Assembly (NCBI GenBank): GCA_020634415.1
Contig: JACKBT010000068.1
Location: forward strand, 1-15,555
Source of the DNA: Ardenticatenaceae bacterium
GTDB taxonomy: Bacteria; Chloroflexota; Anaerolineae; Promineifilales; Promineifilaceae
DNA: 15,555 bases
Direction of reading: 5' to 3'
Positions 7,901-15,002 of this stretch are shown here, piece after piece. Below the pieces are notes generated by a model that ran no database searches, was not told where the DNA came from, and was given only the letters and a program-made list of their open reading frames with translations. Made by a program: the position numbers and the translations under genes. Position 1 is the stretch's first letter. The number at the start of each line of letters is the position of its first letter.

Positions 7901-9157
7901 CCCCCCATGTGGCCGCTTACCCACCACGTCCCGACGGCCGTTCACCACATAAACCAGCCGCTTCCCCGCAAACCCCTTAAACTGATACGAACCACGCAGC
8001 CGCACCTCAAACTGCGACTGCACCTTAACGGCCGTCTCCCCATCCAACCAAATCTCACCCCAACCCGCCGCCACCATCTGCCGCGCCGCCAAATTCACAT
8101 ACGCCCCATAACAGGTATACTCCTCCCGCACCGCCGCCCCAATAAAACCCGCATAAGCCTGGTTATAAGTCAACCCCGCCTTCAACGGCATCGGCAAAGC
8201 CCCCTGCAAATCTAAAATAAAACCCAACGCCCGCGCCACACTGTTCTCATAACTATTCGGCGCACCCCAAAAAAACAGCAGCGTCCCGCCCCTATCCTGC
8301 GAGCCAATCCGCCCCACCCGACACAAATAGCCCCCATATCGGGCCAACAATTGGAAGATAGTTTCATAAACGGCCGTCGCCTCCGGCAGCCACTGCAAAC
8401 TCACAAACAACGACACCACTTGCCGAAACTCACCCCGCGTTTGCATCTGTTGCAGAGCCAGCGGAAAAAACGCATCCCTCCCCCCATCCACCACCACCCC
8501 ATCCACCGGCAGCAGCCCATAAGCAGCCCGCAGCTCCCCCGCCACCGCCACCAGCCGAAAATGATCAGCCACCGGCTCAAGCTGGGCATACAGAGGAGAG
8601 AGTTGGCGGGCAACGGCCGTTGTCACCACCACCTCCCCCGCCGCCGCCACCGAATCCAGCGCCAAACACCGCGCCAGCCCCTCACCCTCAAAAAAATAAG
8701 CCGCATTCTGCGCCCGCCCTTGCCCCGCCTGCCCCTGCCAAATCCCCCACACCACCTCCCCCGCCGCAATCATCGCCTTCACCGCCAACTCAAACGTCCC
8801 CACCTCCGTCTCAAAAACAGACCGCGCCGCCATTCGCTGCTTAATCTGCCAGGCCACCGCCACCACCCGCTCATACACATCCACCCCCTTAGCCACCGGA
8901 AAAACAGCCTTAAACGCATCCCCCGCATATCCCGCCACAAACCCACCCTGCTCATACACAAGCTCCACAAACGGCGCAAAAACGGCCGCTAACACATCGG
9001 CCAACACCTCCGTCCCCTCCGAGCCATAAGCCATCAACGCCGTCGTCAACCGCGTAAAACCAGACGTATCCACAAACAAACACACAGCCTCAAACCGGCC
9101 CTCTACAAGCCCATCACCCTGCTGCTCATATATAAAATCGGGGACAAGTCGGTGCAT
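4883..9157 (-). CDS. Dual class III nucleotidyl cyclase-AAA ATPase-TPR protein (soluble adenylyl cyclase layout)
   Basis: A 1424-residue cytoplasmic signalling protein. Cyclase domain C1 (about 20-205) has both metal-binding aspartates, Asp30 in LFVDTSGFT and Asp80 in YAGDAF. Domain C2 (about 240-405) lacks them (Ser253 in FVS; GGTLLFF) but keeps the catalytic Asn355 and Arg359 in YVNLAAR. Thr348 in REEYT sits seven residues before Asn355, the base-selecting position that is Thr in class IIIb cyclases. The adenine-contact Lys position in C2 appears to be Arg (QDRGG where relatives have DKG). An AAA_16-type ATPase follows, with Walker A GEAGLGKS at 451-458 and Walker B LLCFED at 581-586, then about 12 TPR-like repeats (about 810-1380). 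The order matches mammalian sAC, inferred to make cAMP. The start is ATG at 9157 with a weak, distant AGGA. The C-terminus runs into a heptamer repeat. It lies 99 bp after the SARP-like gene on the same strand, possibly co-transcribed. Confidence 0.9.
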   Translation of the reverse strand: MHRLVPDFIYEQQGDGLVEGRFEAVCLFVDTSGFTRLTTALMAYGSEGTEVLADVLAAVFAPFVELVYEQGGFVAGYAGDAFKAVFPVAKGVDVYERVVAVAWQIKQRMAARSVFETEVGTFELAVKAMIAAGEVVWGIWQGQAGQGRAQNAAYFFEGEGLARCLALDSVAAAGEVVVTTAVARQLSPLYAQLEPVADHFRLVAVAGELRAAYGLLPVDGVVVDGGRDAFFPLALQQMQTRGEFRQVVSLFVSLQWLPEATAVYETIFQLLARYGGYLCRVGRIGSQDRGGTLLFFWGAPNSYENSVARALGFILDLQGALPMPLKAGLTYNQAYAGFIGAAVREEYTCYGAYVNLAARQMVAAGWGEIWLDGETAVKVQSQFEVRLRGSYQFKGFAGKRLVYVVNGRRDVVGKRPHGGRFVGREREMVALRAAVESVRDGRWGGLVLVTGEAGLGKSRLVHEFMAQVAADFSLFLCQTDEILRQSLNPLRYWLRHYFEQTADARQNRENFHRILETLARETADPHWQKELRRTRSFLASLIDLYWPDSLYAQLEPKLRFANVLSALKTLIKAESLRRPVLLCFEDVHWLDEDSYQFLQSLLAEGEGYPVAVLATIRPQEAALVSLPVMDNITLSPLAAEALMELAETSLGGPVKPALVGLLVERAEGNPFFSEQLLLYMRENGFLWRNGAWNVTASQTILLPVDVRSLLVSRLDKLPVAVRRLVQTAAVLGREFSLPLLVQMMGEEVVMAGMETAVAAAIWFPLSENTFMFQHALLRDVAYAMQRHAQRRQLHQAAAEGLEKLYGAELQPHYADLAHHYEQAGIVAQATYYLMQAGRAASQAYENKQAIDYYSRALTLLPVTDGNGRYELLLAREGIYALLGDREREQQDLAALQQLVAELADPRYEVQVALRRAHYAFYTGDYDAAEEAAMQALQLATTAEDAHLIVEAYLQFGQSLWSHGQYEAATYHLTQARQLAESIEDERAIALALRLLGNVAGVQGRYAEANQCFEQSHQLSQKSGYRQNEAECLNGLGVMAYFQGDFARASEYHHQGLLARREIGDRVGEAKTLGNLADALFRQGITADVQSYYQESMAIRQEVDDKLGVAWVLGKLGELYWFQGDVAQARQNYEQALQIRQEVDNLRDKEWSLNEVAAVYRAQGDYRQAHVYHQQALELSLSLGDRDGEAYTRHHLGVLAQAMGDFAAAQAHYETALAIHRELNNHSGEALTLNCMALLATYQGDDERSLACSEQALALAEAINYRDYVAMACLFRGFAYIGLARWPEAEAALVRARGIRLALQQPLLALEAEAGLMLVAGEAGAVYEGVRAGLAQLDAQNVAILYDLPRLYLTYYRVLAAAGDGEGARAVLAWVYGVLAGRTAVLSAAEQERFWQNHPGHRAILAAWEGEGLAKWSRTPLTIEH

Positions 9158-9256
9158 CGAAATTCAATGTCCTATCTGTTCAGGGAAAGATATAAGCTGG
9201 AATCGAGGCTTCAGCCGGACAACCGCAGCCCCACCACTCCGTCAACAGATGACATC

Positions 9257-12200
9257 CTATGCCATCACATACTCACGCACAAAAGCATCAGCATCTTTCG
9301 GCAAAACAGAAGGCAAAAGCGAATCATACCCCTGTGGCAACTGCCTTACCTGCCCATCCACACCAGGCAAGTTCTTAGCCAAAAAGGCCAACGCCGCCGC
9401 ACTGCGCTCCGTTTCCCCACCCCGCTCCCACACCATCGCCATCGCCGCAATCGCCGCCTCCAAACCAGGCTGCGACACAATATCCAACGCAATGCGGCCA
9501 CCCTCCCGGATAAACTCGGCCGCCATCGCCAACTTACCCTCCACCGCCCAAGCCTCACCCAAATGAATCAGGCACAAACATTCCCCCTGCCGATTCCCAA
9601 TTTTGCGGAAAATAGCCAGCCCCTGCTGATACACCGCAATCGCCTCCGTCGAACGGCCGTCCGCCAACATCACATTACCCAAATTTTGCAGCCCCAAAGC
9701 CACCCCCCGCTGATCCCCCAACGTCCCACTAATCGCCACACACTCATTAAAAAGTTGCTCCGCCTCCTCAAACTCCCCCAACTCCTTCGCAATACGGCCC
9801 AAATACGCCAGCGAATACGTCACCCCCCGCTGATCCCCCATCTCCCGCTTCAAATGCAGCCCCTCCCGGCAATAATATTGCGCCAAAGCATAATCCCCCT
9901 GCTGCGACACAGTTTGCCCCAAAATATTAAAACTAATGCTGGCCTGATACCTATCCTCAATCGCCTGGGCCATCTCCAACGCCTTCAGCACATAGAAATT
10001 AGCCCGCTCATATTTACCCTGATGGCGCAGCACCGCCCCCAAATAATTGTAATTAAAAATACTCTCGTCATTAGCCCGCTCATATTCCAGTTCCACCAAA
10101 CTATTCTGTAACAGATTAAAACTGTGCTGATGCTGGCCCAAATGGAAGGCAAACCAGCCCTGCCGCGCCCGAAGCTGCGCCAAAAGAATCCGCTCAGTTA
10201 CATTTTGCGGCGGGTCCAGGGCAACGGCCGTTTCCCGAAACACACGCTCCCCCTCCCGAAACCAACTGCGAATATCATAAAAATGGAACAAACCCGCAAA
10301 AGCCGCCCCCAAACCAGCCACATCACGCCGTACCAGCGCCCACTGCCAGGCAATGCGGATATTCTCAATATCGGCTTCCGTTTCTCGCAGCACCGTTTGC
10401 TGCTGCGGGCTAATAAACGCCGCTCGCCGTTCCTGCAAAAACTCACAGAAAAAAGCCGAATGACGTTGATAAACGGCCGTCTCCACCACCCCATCCTGCG
10501 CCAACTTCTCCCCCAAAAACTGGCGCAGCAAACTGTGCATCTCATATCGGTTGCGCGTCCGGTCAAAATGCAGCAGCGACTTCTGCACCAAATCCGCCAG
10601 CAAACGCACCGCCATCGCCGAGCGCGTATGCACCAAAGCCACCTGCTGCGCCGCCACCCGCGTAAAGCCCCCCCGAAACACCGACAACGCCGCCAAAACC
10701 TGCTGCTCCACCACCGACAGCCGCTGCCAGGCATAGGCAAACACTTGCCGGATGCTGCGCTGCCGCGCCGCCACATCCCGCATATCCGTCGCCAGCATAT
10801 CCAAATCCTGCTGCAACTCCGCCAAAATATCCGCCACCGACAACGTATCCACCCACGATGCCGCCAATTCAATCGCCAGCGGCATCCCATTCAAAAAGCG
10901 GCAAAGCTGCACCAAAGTGGGCCGCTCCTCTGGCAGCGACTGAAAATCATGGCGCACCCGCTGAGCCGCATGAATAAACAGTTGCAAGGCATCCGCATGA
11001 ACGGCCGTTTCCCCCACATCCCGCTCCGGCAAAGCCAACCCCCGCAGCGTCAACACCCGCTCCCCATACAAACTCAGCCGCTCCCGCGAAGTCACCACCA
11101 CCTGCACCTCCGGCGCCTCCTTCAACAACAAAGCCACCCACTCCGCCCCCGCCAATAAATGCTCAAAATTATCCAGCACCAACAGCAGCCGCTTCGGTTG
11201 CAGCACCGTCAGCAAATGGTGACTGGGGCTGTGTTCCCCCGTCGTCAGCGACAAATCCATCGTCCGCGCAATCGCCAGACTAATCTGATCCGCCACCGAC
11301 ACACTCTCATCAGCCGCCACCCCTTCCAGCGGCACAAAATAGACATCCTCAATAAAAGCCTCATCAGCCAAAAGCCGTTCCACCAGAGCCAGCGTAAGCC
11401 GGGTTTTGCCCATACCACCCGGCCCCACCACCGTTAGCAGCCGCGTCTCCGGCAGCGCCAGCACAGCCGCCATATCCTCCAACTCCCGCTCCCGGCCAAT
11501 AAAAACCGTGTGCGTATGGGGCAATTTTGTGTGCCTGGGGGCTGGCAACGGCCGTTCCACCACCACGTTATGGCGCACTTCCAGCGGCCTTATCTCCTTA
11601 TCCCGCGTCTCCCGCGCCTTAATCTGGGCAAACAAAGCCTGCGTTTCCTGGCTCGGTTCCACCCCCAACTCATCCGCCAAAAGCTGGCGGCACTGCTCAT
11701 ACTGCGCCAAAGCCGCACTAACCTGCCCGTCCCAGGCCAACAGCCGCATCAGCAGTTGGTGCGATTCTTCCCGCCAGGGTTCAATATCAATCAGGCGGCG
11801 TGTTAACAGCAAACCTGGCCCCACCAAATGCTGCTGGGCATAACTTGTAGAAAGCTGGTGCATCGCCTGAATAGCCAAACTCCGCAGCCGCTCCCGCTCC
11901 ATCAACTGCCACTCCTCAAAATCAGGCGCATCATCCACAAAAAAGCCATGTAAAAAATCGCCCTGGTAATGGTCAACGGCCGTTTGCAGCCGTTCCATAT
12001 CCCCCGCCAAACCCGGCTTCAGTGCCGCCTCAAACAGTTGCACATCCACCATCAGCCCCTTCGTTCGCACCAACTGCACATCCTGCCGCGAAGCCTGCAC
12101 ATAATCCGGCAAAACCTGGCGCAGTTGATACAACGCCTGGCGCAAATTCATCCGCGCCTCACTATCACTCTTATCCGGCCACAGCAAACCACCCAGCGCC

Positions 12201-12331
12201 AGACGTGACTGGGGACGACCATGCAGAGCAAGATAATAAAGCAAGGCTAAACTTTTGGCAGATGACAAATCGGTCTCTGCCTTACCATGCAAAGTGATTT
12301 GGGGACTGCCCAATAACTGTAACTGAAGCAT
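9257..12331 (-). CDS. SARP/AfsR-like transcriptional regulator (winged helix-BTAD-NB-ARC-TPR)
   Basis: A 1024-residue regulator with the layout and size of Streptomyces AfsR. Residues 1-95 form an OmpR-type winged helix as in SARPs (LQLLGSP, LLYYLAL, LLWPD, ARMNLRQALYQLRQVLP). Residues 95-240 form the helical BTAD domain. An NB-ARC-type ATPase follows: FIGRERE at 277-283, Walker A GPGGMGKT at 303-310, Walker B LLLVLDNFEHL at 382-392, and VVVTSRERL downstream. The C-terminal third holds about five to six TPRs with 40-residue spacing (about 700-970). Family knowledge: ATP state and TPR ligands gate DNA binding to direct repeats one helical turn apart. Such repeats occur in its own upstream region. 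ATG at 12331 has no clear Shine-Dalgarno. Its promoter is well defined (see 12386-12414). The specific signal is unknown. Confidence 0.9.
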   Translation of the reverse strand: MLQLQLLGSPQITLHGKAETDLSSAKSLALLYYLALHGRPQSRLALGGLLWPDKSDSEARMNLRQALYQLRQVLPDYVQASRQDVQLVRTKGLMVDVQLFEAALKPGLAGDMERLQTAVDHYQGDFLHGFFVDDAPDFEEWQLMERERLRSLAIQAMHQLSTSYAQQHLVGPGLLLTRRLIDIEPWREESHQLLMRLLAWDGQVSAALAQYEQCRQLLADELGVEPSQETQALFAQIKARETRDKEIRPLEVRHNVVVERPLPAPRHTKLPHTHTVFIGRERELEDMAAVLALPETRLLTVVGPGGMGKTRLTLALVERLLADEAFIEDVYFVPLEGVAADESVSVADQISLAIARTMDLSLTTGEHSPSHHLLTVLQPKRLLLVLDNFEHLLAGAEWVALLLKEAPEVQVVVTSRERLSLYGERVLTLRGLALPERDVGETAVHADALQLFIHAAQRVRHDFQSLPEERPTLVQLCRFLNGMPLAIELAASWVDTLSVADILAELQQDLDMLATDMRDVAARQRSIRQVFAYAWQRLSVVEQQVLAALSVFRGGFTRVAAQQVALVHTRSAMAVRLLADLVQKSLLHFDRTRNRYEMHSLLRQFLGEKLAQDGVVETAVYQRHSAFFCEFLQERRAAFISPQQQTVLRETEADIENIRIAWQWALVRRDVAGLGAAFAGLFHFYDIRSWFREGERVFRETAVALDPPQNVTERILLAQLRARQGWFAFHLGQHQHSFNLLQNSLVELEYERANDESIFNYNYLGAVLRHQGKYERANFYVLKALEMAQAIEDRYQASISFNILGQTVSQQGDYALAQYYCREGLHLKREMGDQRGVTYSLAYLGRIAKELGEFEEAEQLFNECVAISGTLGDQRGVALGLQNLGNVMLADGRSTEAIAVYQQGLAIFRKIGNRQGECLCLIHLGEAWAVEGKLAMAAEFIREGGRIALDIVSQPGLEAAIAAMAMVWERGGETERSAAALAFLAKNLPGVDGQVRQLPQGYDSLLPSVLPKDADAFVREYVMA

Positions 12332-12385
12332 TGTTTGTTTTACGGCCGTTTCGCCTCTTCCCAGGCTTACCTACCAATTTTCCCA

Positions 12386-12414
12386 ATTATATGCCCGACT
12401 CGCTTAACTTTCAC
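12386..12414 (-). promoter_or_regulatory. Promoter of the SARP-like regulator gene
   Basis: On the minus strand, GTGAAA (-35), an exact 17-bp spacer and a perfect TATAAT (-10, 12386-12391) predict a start near 12379 and a leader of about 48 nt. The -35 box lies on the first TCACG operator repeat, so a protein bound there would compete with RNA polymerase for this promoter. Confidence 0.75.
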
Positions 12415-12443
12415 GTTTCGATCACGAATCAATCACGCTCAGC
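12411..12443 (+). promoter_or_regulatory. Operator: three TCACG direct repeats at 11-bp period
   Basis: TCACG occurs at 12411, 12422 and 12433, exactly 11 bp apart, in heptamer-plus-4 form (TCACGTT, TCACGAA, TCACGCT). The last heptamer ends 7 bp before a TATTCT -10-like hexamer (12447-12452) facing the SulP gene. Known SARP sites are heptamer direct repeats separated by 4 bp, placed just upstream of the -10. The adjacent divergent gene encodes a SARP-like protein, so it is the natural candidate to bind here. The repeats are seen directly; the binding protein is inferred. Confidence 0.75.
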
Positions 12444-12446
12444 CGT

Positions 12447-12463
12447 TATTCTACCACTGGTAG
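12447..12463 (+). promoter_or_regulatory. -10 region and start-site palindrome of the SulP gene
   Basis: TATTCT (12447-12452) is a partial -10 match with no good -35, as expected for an activator-dependent promoter. It would start transcription near 12459, leaving a leader of about 180 nt. CTACCA and TGGTAG (12451-12463) form a perfect inverted repeat across the expected start, which could be a second operator. Confidence 0.5.
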
Positions 12464-12468
12464 AGGAG

Positions 12469-12551
12469 ATAGAGAGGGTTCAAGGAACTAAAGGGTCGAG
12501 CGATCTTCCCAATTTCATTGGCTCTTTAGTTTCCTTGAATCTCTCTTCTAT
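12469..12551 (+). promoter_or_regulatory. Long hairpin in the SulP leader, possible attenuator
   Basis: A 15-nt arm at 12479-12493 (TTCAAGGAACTAAAG) pairs with 12524-12539 (CTTTAGTTTCCTTGAA) with one bulged base. The stem extends with interruptions through ATAG...CTAT at the base, and the loop is about 30 nt. A pyrimidine-rich tail ending ATTTTAC follows. It lies between the predicted start and the SulP ribosome-binding site, so it may stop or modulate transcription. The rest of the interval 12332-12638 holds the promoters and operator only. Confidence 0.6.
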
Positions 12552-12638
12552 TTTACGACGCATATCACAATGCGTGAATATTTAGACACCCTTCACGCCG
12601 CTCAAATACAAAAGTTTTCCCGCCCGATCAGGAGTACC

Positions 12639-14867
12639 ATGAACCAAACCATCAGTAATCAAAAAGGCATACCCCTTTTTCTAACCAATATGCGCCAGGA
12701 ATTCCAGCCCGACCGCCTTATTCCCAGCCTCACAGCCGGAATCATCGGCAGCCTCCTCCAGATTGTCCTCGCCATCTCCTACGCCGCCCTCATCTTCACC
12801 GGCGATCTATCCAACTTCATAGCCAACGGCATTGGCCTGGTGCTGTTAGGCACAGTCATCATCGGCATCATCACCTCCCTCTTCACCTCACTGCCAGGAA
12901 CCACCGGCGCCAGTCAAGACATTCCTGCTGCCATCTTAGCTGGCATCGCCGTAGTCATTGCCAAATCCCTGCCCGCTTCCACACCCTCACAAGAAATTTT
13001 TCTCACGATTGTGGCCACAATAGGCGTTACCTCCCTGGCAACTGGCCTCTTTTTGTGGGGGCTGGGGCAGTTCAAACTGGGCAGCCTGGTACGCTTCCTC
13101 CCCTATCCCGTGGTCGGCGGCTTTTTGGCCGGCACTGGCTGGCTCATCACTACTGGGGCTGTCAGCACCATGACAGATCAATCTCTAAGCATGGCTCTGC
13201 TGCAACCAGACATGCTCCTGCGTTGGCTGCCGGGGCTAATTTTTACCATCACTCTCTTCTTCATCCTCAGCCGCACCAATCATTCATTGGTGATTCCCGG
13301 CATGGTTATTGGCGGCACACTGCTTTTTTATCTCATCGCTTATATCAGCGGCTCCACTGCCGAACTAAGCTCTCAGGGTTGGGTACTTGGCCCGTTCCCC
13401 AAAGGCGGTCTGTGGCAGCCCATTTCTCTGGCCGATTTAGACAAAGTGCATTGGTCACTTATTGGTGGTCAGGCGGTTAACATCATGACCGTCCTCATCA
13501 TGAGTGCCATCGCCCTTCTCTTAAATGGCACAGGCTTAGAGCTGGCTACGCGGCGCGATATGGACTTGAATCACGAATTGAAAACGGCCGGTATGGCCAA
13601 CATCGTCACTGGGTTAACCGGCAACATGACGGGGTATCATCAATTAGGTGTCTCCTCGATGAATCACAAATTAGGTGCAGGCGGCCGTTTAACCGGTCTC
13701 ATCACAGCCACAGTCGGCCTGATCGCCCTCATGTTTGGGGCTTCGGCCCTATCCCTTTTCCCCAAAGTCATTTTGGGTGGGCTTCTCCTTTATTTGGGCG
13801 TTTCTTTCCTCAAAGAATGGGTTTATGATGCCTGGTTCAAACTGCCCAGGCTGGACTATTTTGTGGTGATTTTGATTTTGCTGGTGACGGCTTTCGTGGG
13901 CTTTTTGGAAGCAGTAGGGGTGGGGTTAATAACGGCCGTTATCCTCTTCGTCATCAACTACAGCCGCATAGATGTCGTCCGCCACGAACTTTCCGGCGCC
14001 ACCCAGCACAGCCGTGTCACCCGCCCACCCCACCAACAACATCTGCTTGATGAGCATGGCAACGAAGTCTACATCCTACGACTGCAAGGCTTCATTTTTT
14101 TTGGCACAGCCGACAACCTCCTGAACACCATCCGTGAGCGCATCAACGATGCCCAGTTGGCCTTGCCCAAATTCATTATCCTCGATTTCCGCCGCGTCAC
14201 CGCCATTGATTCCACCGCCGGCCTCAGTTTCACCAAACTAAAGCAGTTGGCCGAGGCCAAAGGCATCATGCTCGTCCTGGCCGAGATGTCTCTCATCATT
14301 CAGCAGCAGTTACAAAAAAGCGATTTCGGCCCAGGCTCGCATATTCATATCACGCCCGATCTGGATCGGGCGCTGGAATGGTGCGAACACCAATTGCTGC
14401 AAACAGTCGACACCGCTGCTACCACAGCCGAACAATTAGAACAGCAGTTACAGACACTTTTAACCAATAACAGCAAAGTTAAAGAGCTTGTGAACTATCT
14501 GGAACGCCAGGAAGTTCCGCCCGGTCATTACCTCATCAAACAGGGTGATGCCCCCGACGCGCTTTATTTTATCGAATCGGGACAGGTAACAGCCCAACTG
14601 GAAAACCCCGGACAGAAGCCCATTCGGTTGCAAACGATGCGGGGGGGTCATGTCGTGGGTGAAATCGGCTTCTATTTAGGGCAGCAGCGGTCAGCGGCCG
14701 TAATTGCCGACGAACCCAGCATCATCTATCGGCTCTCACTCAACACCCTGCAAGAAATGGAAGCGCAAGACCCTGACATTGCCTCTACACTGCACCAACT
14801 CATCATCCATCGTTTGGCCGAGCGGGTGAATCATTTAGTAACGGCCGTTAACGCCCTGCAAAACTAA
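12639..14867 (+). CDS. SulP family anion transporter with STAS and cyclic-nucleotide-binding domains
   Basis: A 742-residue inner-membrane protein. Residues about 25-440 carry the SulP membrane core of many hydrophobic segments (for example GIIGSLLQIVLAISYAALIF, 34-53). The STAS domain follows (about 475-585, FIILDFRRVTAIDSTAGLSF at 512-531), then a Crp-like cyclic-nucleotide-binding domain (about 620-735). The phosphate-binding cassette is well preserved: GEIGFYLGQQRSA (674-686), with Glu675 for the ribose and Arg684 for the cyclic phosphate. SulP proteins move sulfate, bicarbonate or other anions; the substrate cannot be read here. The start chosen is ATG at 12639, with AGGAG five bases upstream. 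An in-frame ATG 23 codons earlier lacks such a site. It is divergent from the SARP-like gene, with a shared operator. The tail links it to the cyclase encoded two genes away. Confidence 0.92.
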   Translation: MNQTISNQKGIPLFLTNMRQEFQPDRLIPSLTAGIIGSLLQIVLAISYAALIFTGDLSNFIANGIGLVLLGTVIIGIITSLFTSLPGTTGASQDIPAAILAGIAVVIAKSLPASTPSQEIFLTIVATIGVTSLATGLFLWGLGQFKLGSLVRFLPYPVVGGFLAGTGWLITTGAVSTMTDQSLSMALLQPDMLLRWLPGLIFTITLFFILSRTNHSLVIPGMVIGGTLLFYLIAYISGSTAELSSQGWVLGPFPKGGLWQPISLADLDKVHWSLIGGQAVNIMTVLIMSAIALLLNGTGLELATRRDMDLNHELKTAGMANIVTGLTGNMTGYHQLGVSSMNHKLGAGGRLTGLITATVGLIALMFGASALSLFPKVILGGLLLYLGVSFLKEWVYDAWFKLPRLDYFVVILILLVTAFVGFLEAVGVGLITAVILFVINYSRIDVVRHELSGATQHSRVTRPPHQQHLLDEHGNEVYILRLQGFIFFGTADNLLNTIRERINDAQLALPKFIILDFRRVTAIDSTAGLSFTKLKQLAEAKGIMLVLAEMSLIIQQQLQKSDFGPGSHIHITPDLDRALEWCEHQLLQTVDTAATTAEQLEQQLQTLLTNNSKVKELVNYLERQEVPPGHYLIKQGDAPDALYFIESGQVTAQLENPGQKPIRLQTMRGGHVVGEIGFYLGQQRSAAVIADEPSIIYRLSLNTLQEMEAQDPDIASTLHQLIIHRLAERVNHLVTAVNALQN

Positions 14868-14888
14868 CTTACACCACCCTTCCCACAT

Positions 14889-14921
14889 TCACGATGCTCT
14901 CACGATTCGATCACGCTCCAC
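14889..14921 (+). promoter_or_regulatory. Second operator: three TCACG direct repeats at 11-bp period
   Basis: TCACG occurs at 14889, 14900 and 14911, again exactly 11 bp apart (TCACGAT, TCACGAT, TCACGCT). The last heptamer ends 7 bp before TATGCT (14925-14930), the same geometry as the copy at 12411-12452. It sits in the 135-bp gap after the SulP gene, upstream of the 80-residue gene. Confidence 0.75.
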
Positions 14922-14924
14922 AAG

Positions 14925-14930
14925 TATGCT
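14925..14930 (+). promoter_or_regulatory. -10 element of the 80-residue gene
   Basis: TATGCT lies 7 bp after the third operator repeat, with an expected transcription start near 14937 and a leader of about 65 nt. No convincing -35 is present, which fits activator-dependent use. Confidence 0.5.
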
Positions 14931-15002
14931 ATGTGCAGAACATTCAAAAAGGCTTCATTTGGCCGCACATTCATACATACCAATCTCAAAAAGGGTCTGC
15001 TC

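Larger units (their letters stand above)
437..14848. repeat. Dispersed palindromic octamer ACGGCCGT (HIP1-like), about 23 copies
   Basis: Exact copies include 437, 617, 787, 2038, 2881, 3426, 5007, 6554, 6888, 12342, 13932 and 14841, plus others inside the two large minus-strand genes. Many near matches have TCGGCCGT. Most lie in coding sequence, read mainly as Thr-Ala-Val or as Asn/Asp-Gly-Arg. Two lie between genes (2881, 12342). Confidence 0.85.

Noticed and set aside
12495..12501. TCGAGCG, identical to the heptamer described for some Streptomyces SARP sites
   Set aside because: Single copy, in the loop of the leader hairpin and downstream of the promoter, so probably coincidence. The TCACG repeats are the better operator.
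12570..12638. Earlier ATG for the SulP gene
   Set aside because: No Shine-Dalgarno, and the extra residues do not look like SulP. ATG at 12639 has AGGAG five bases upstream.
14931..15002. Earlier in-frame ATG that would extend the 80-residue protein by 24 residues
   Set aside because: It directly follows the -10 hexamer and has no ribosome-binding site; ATG at 15003 has AGGG at good spacing.
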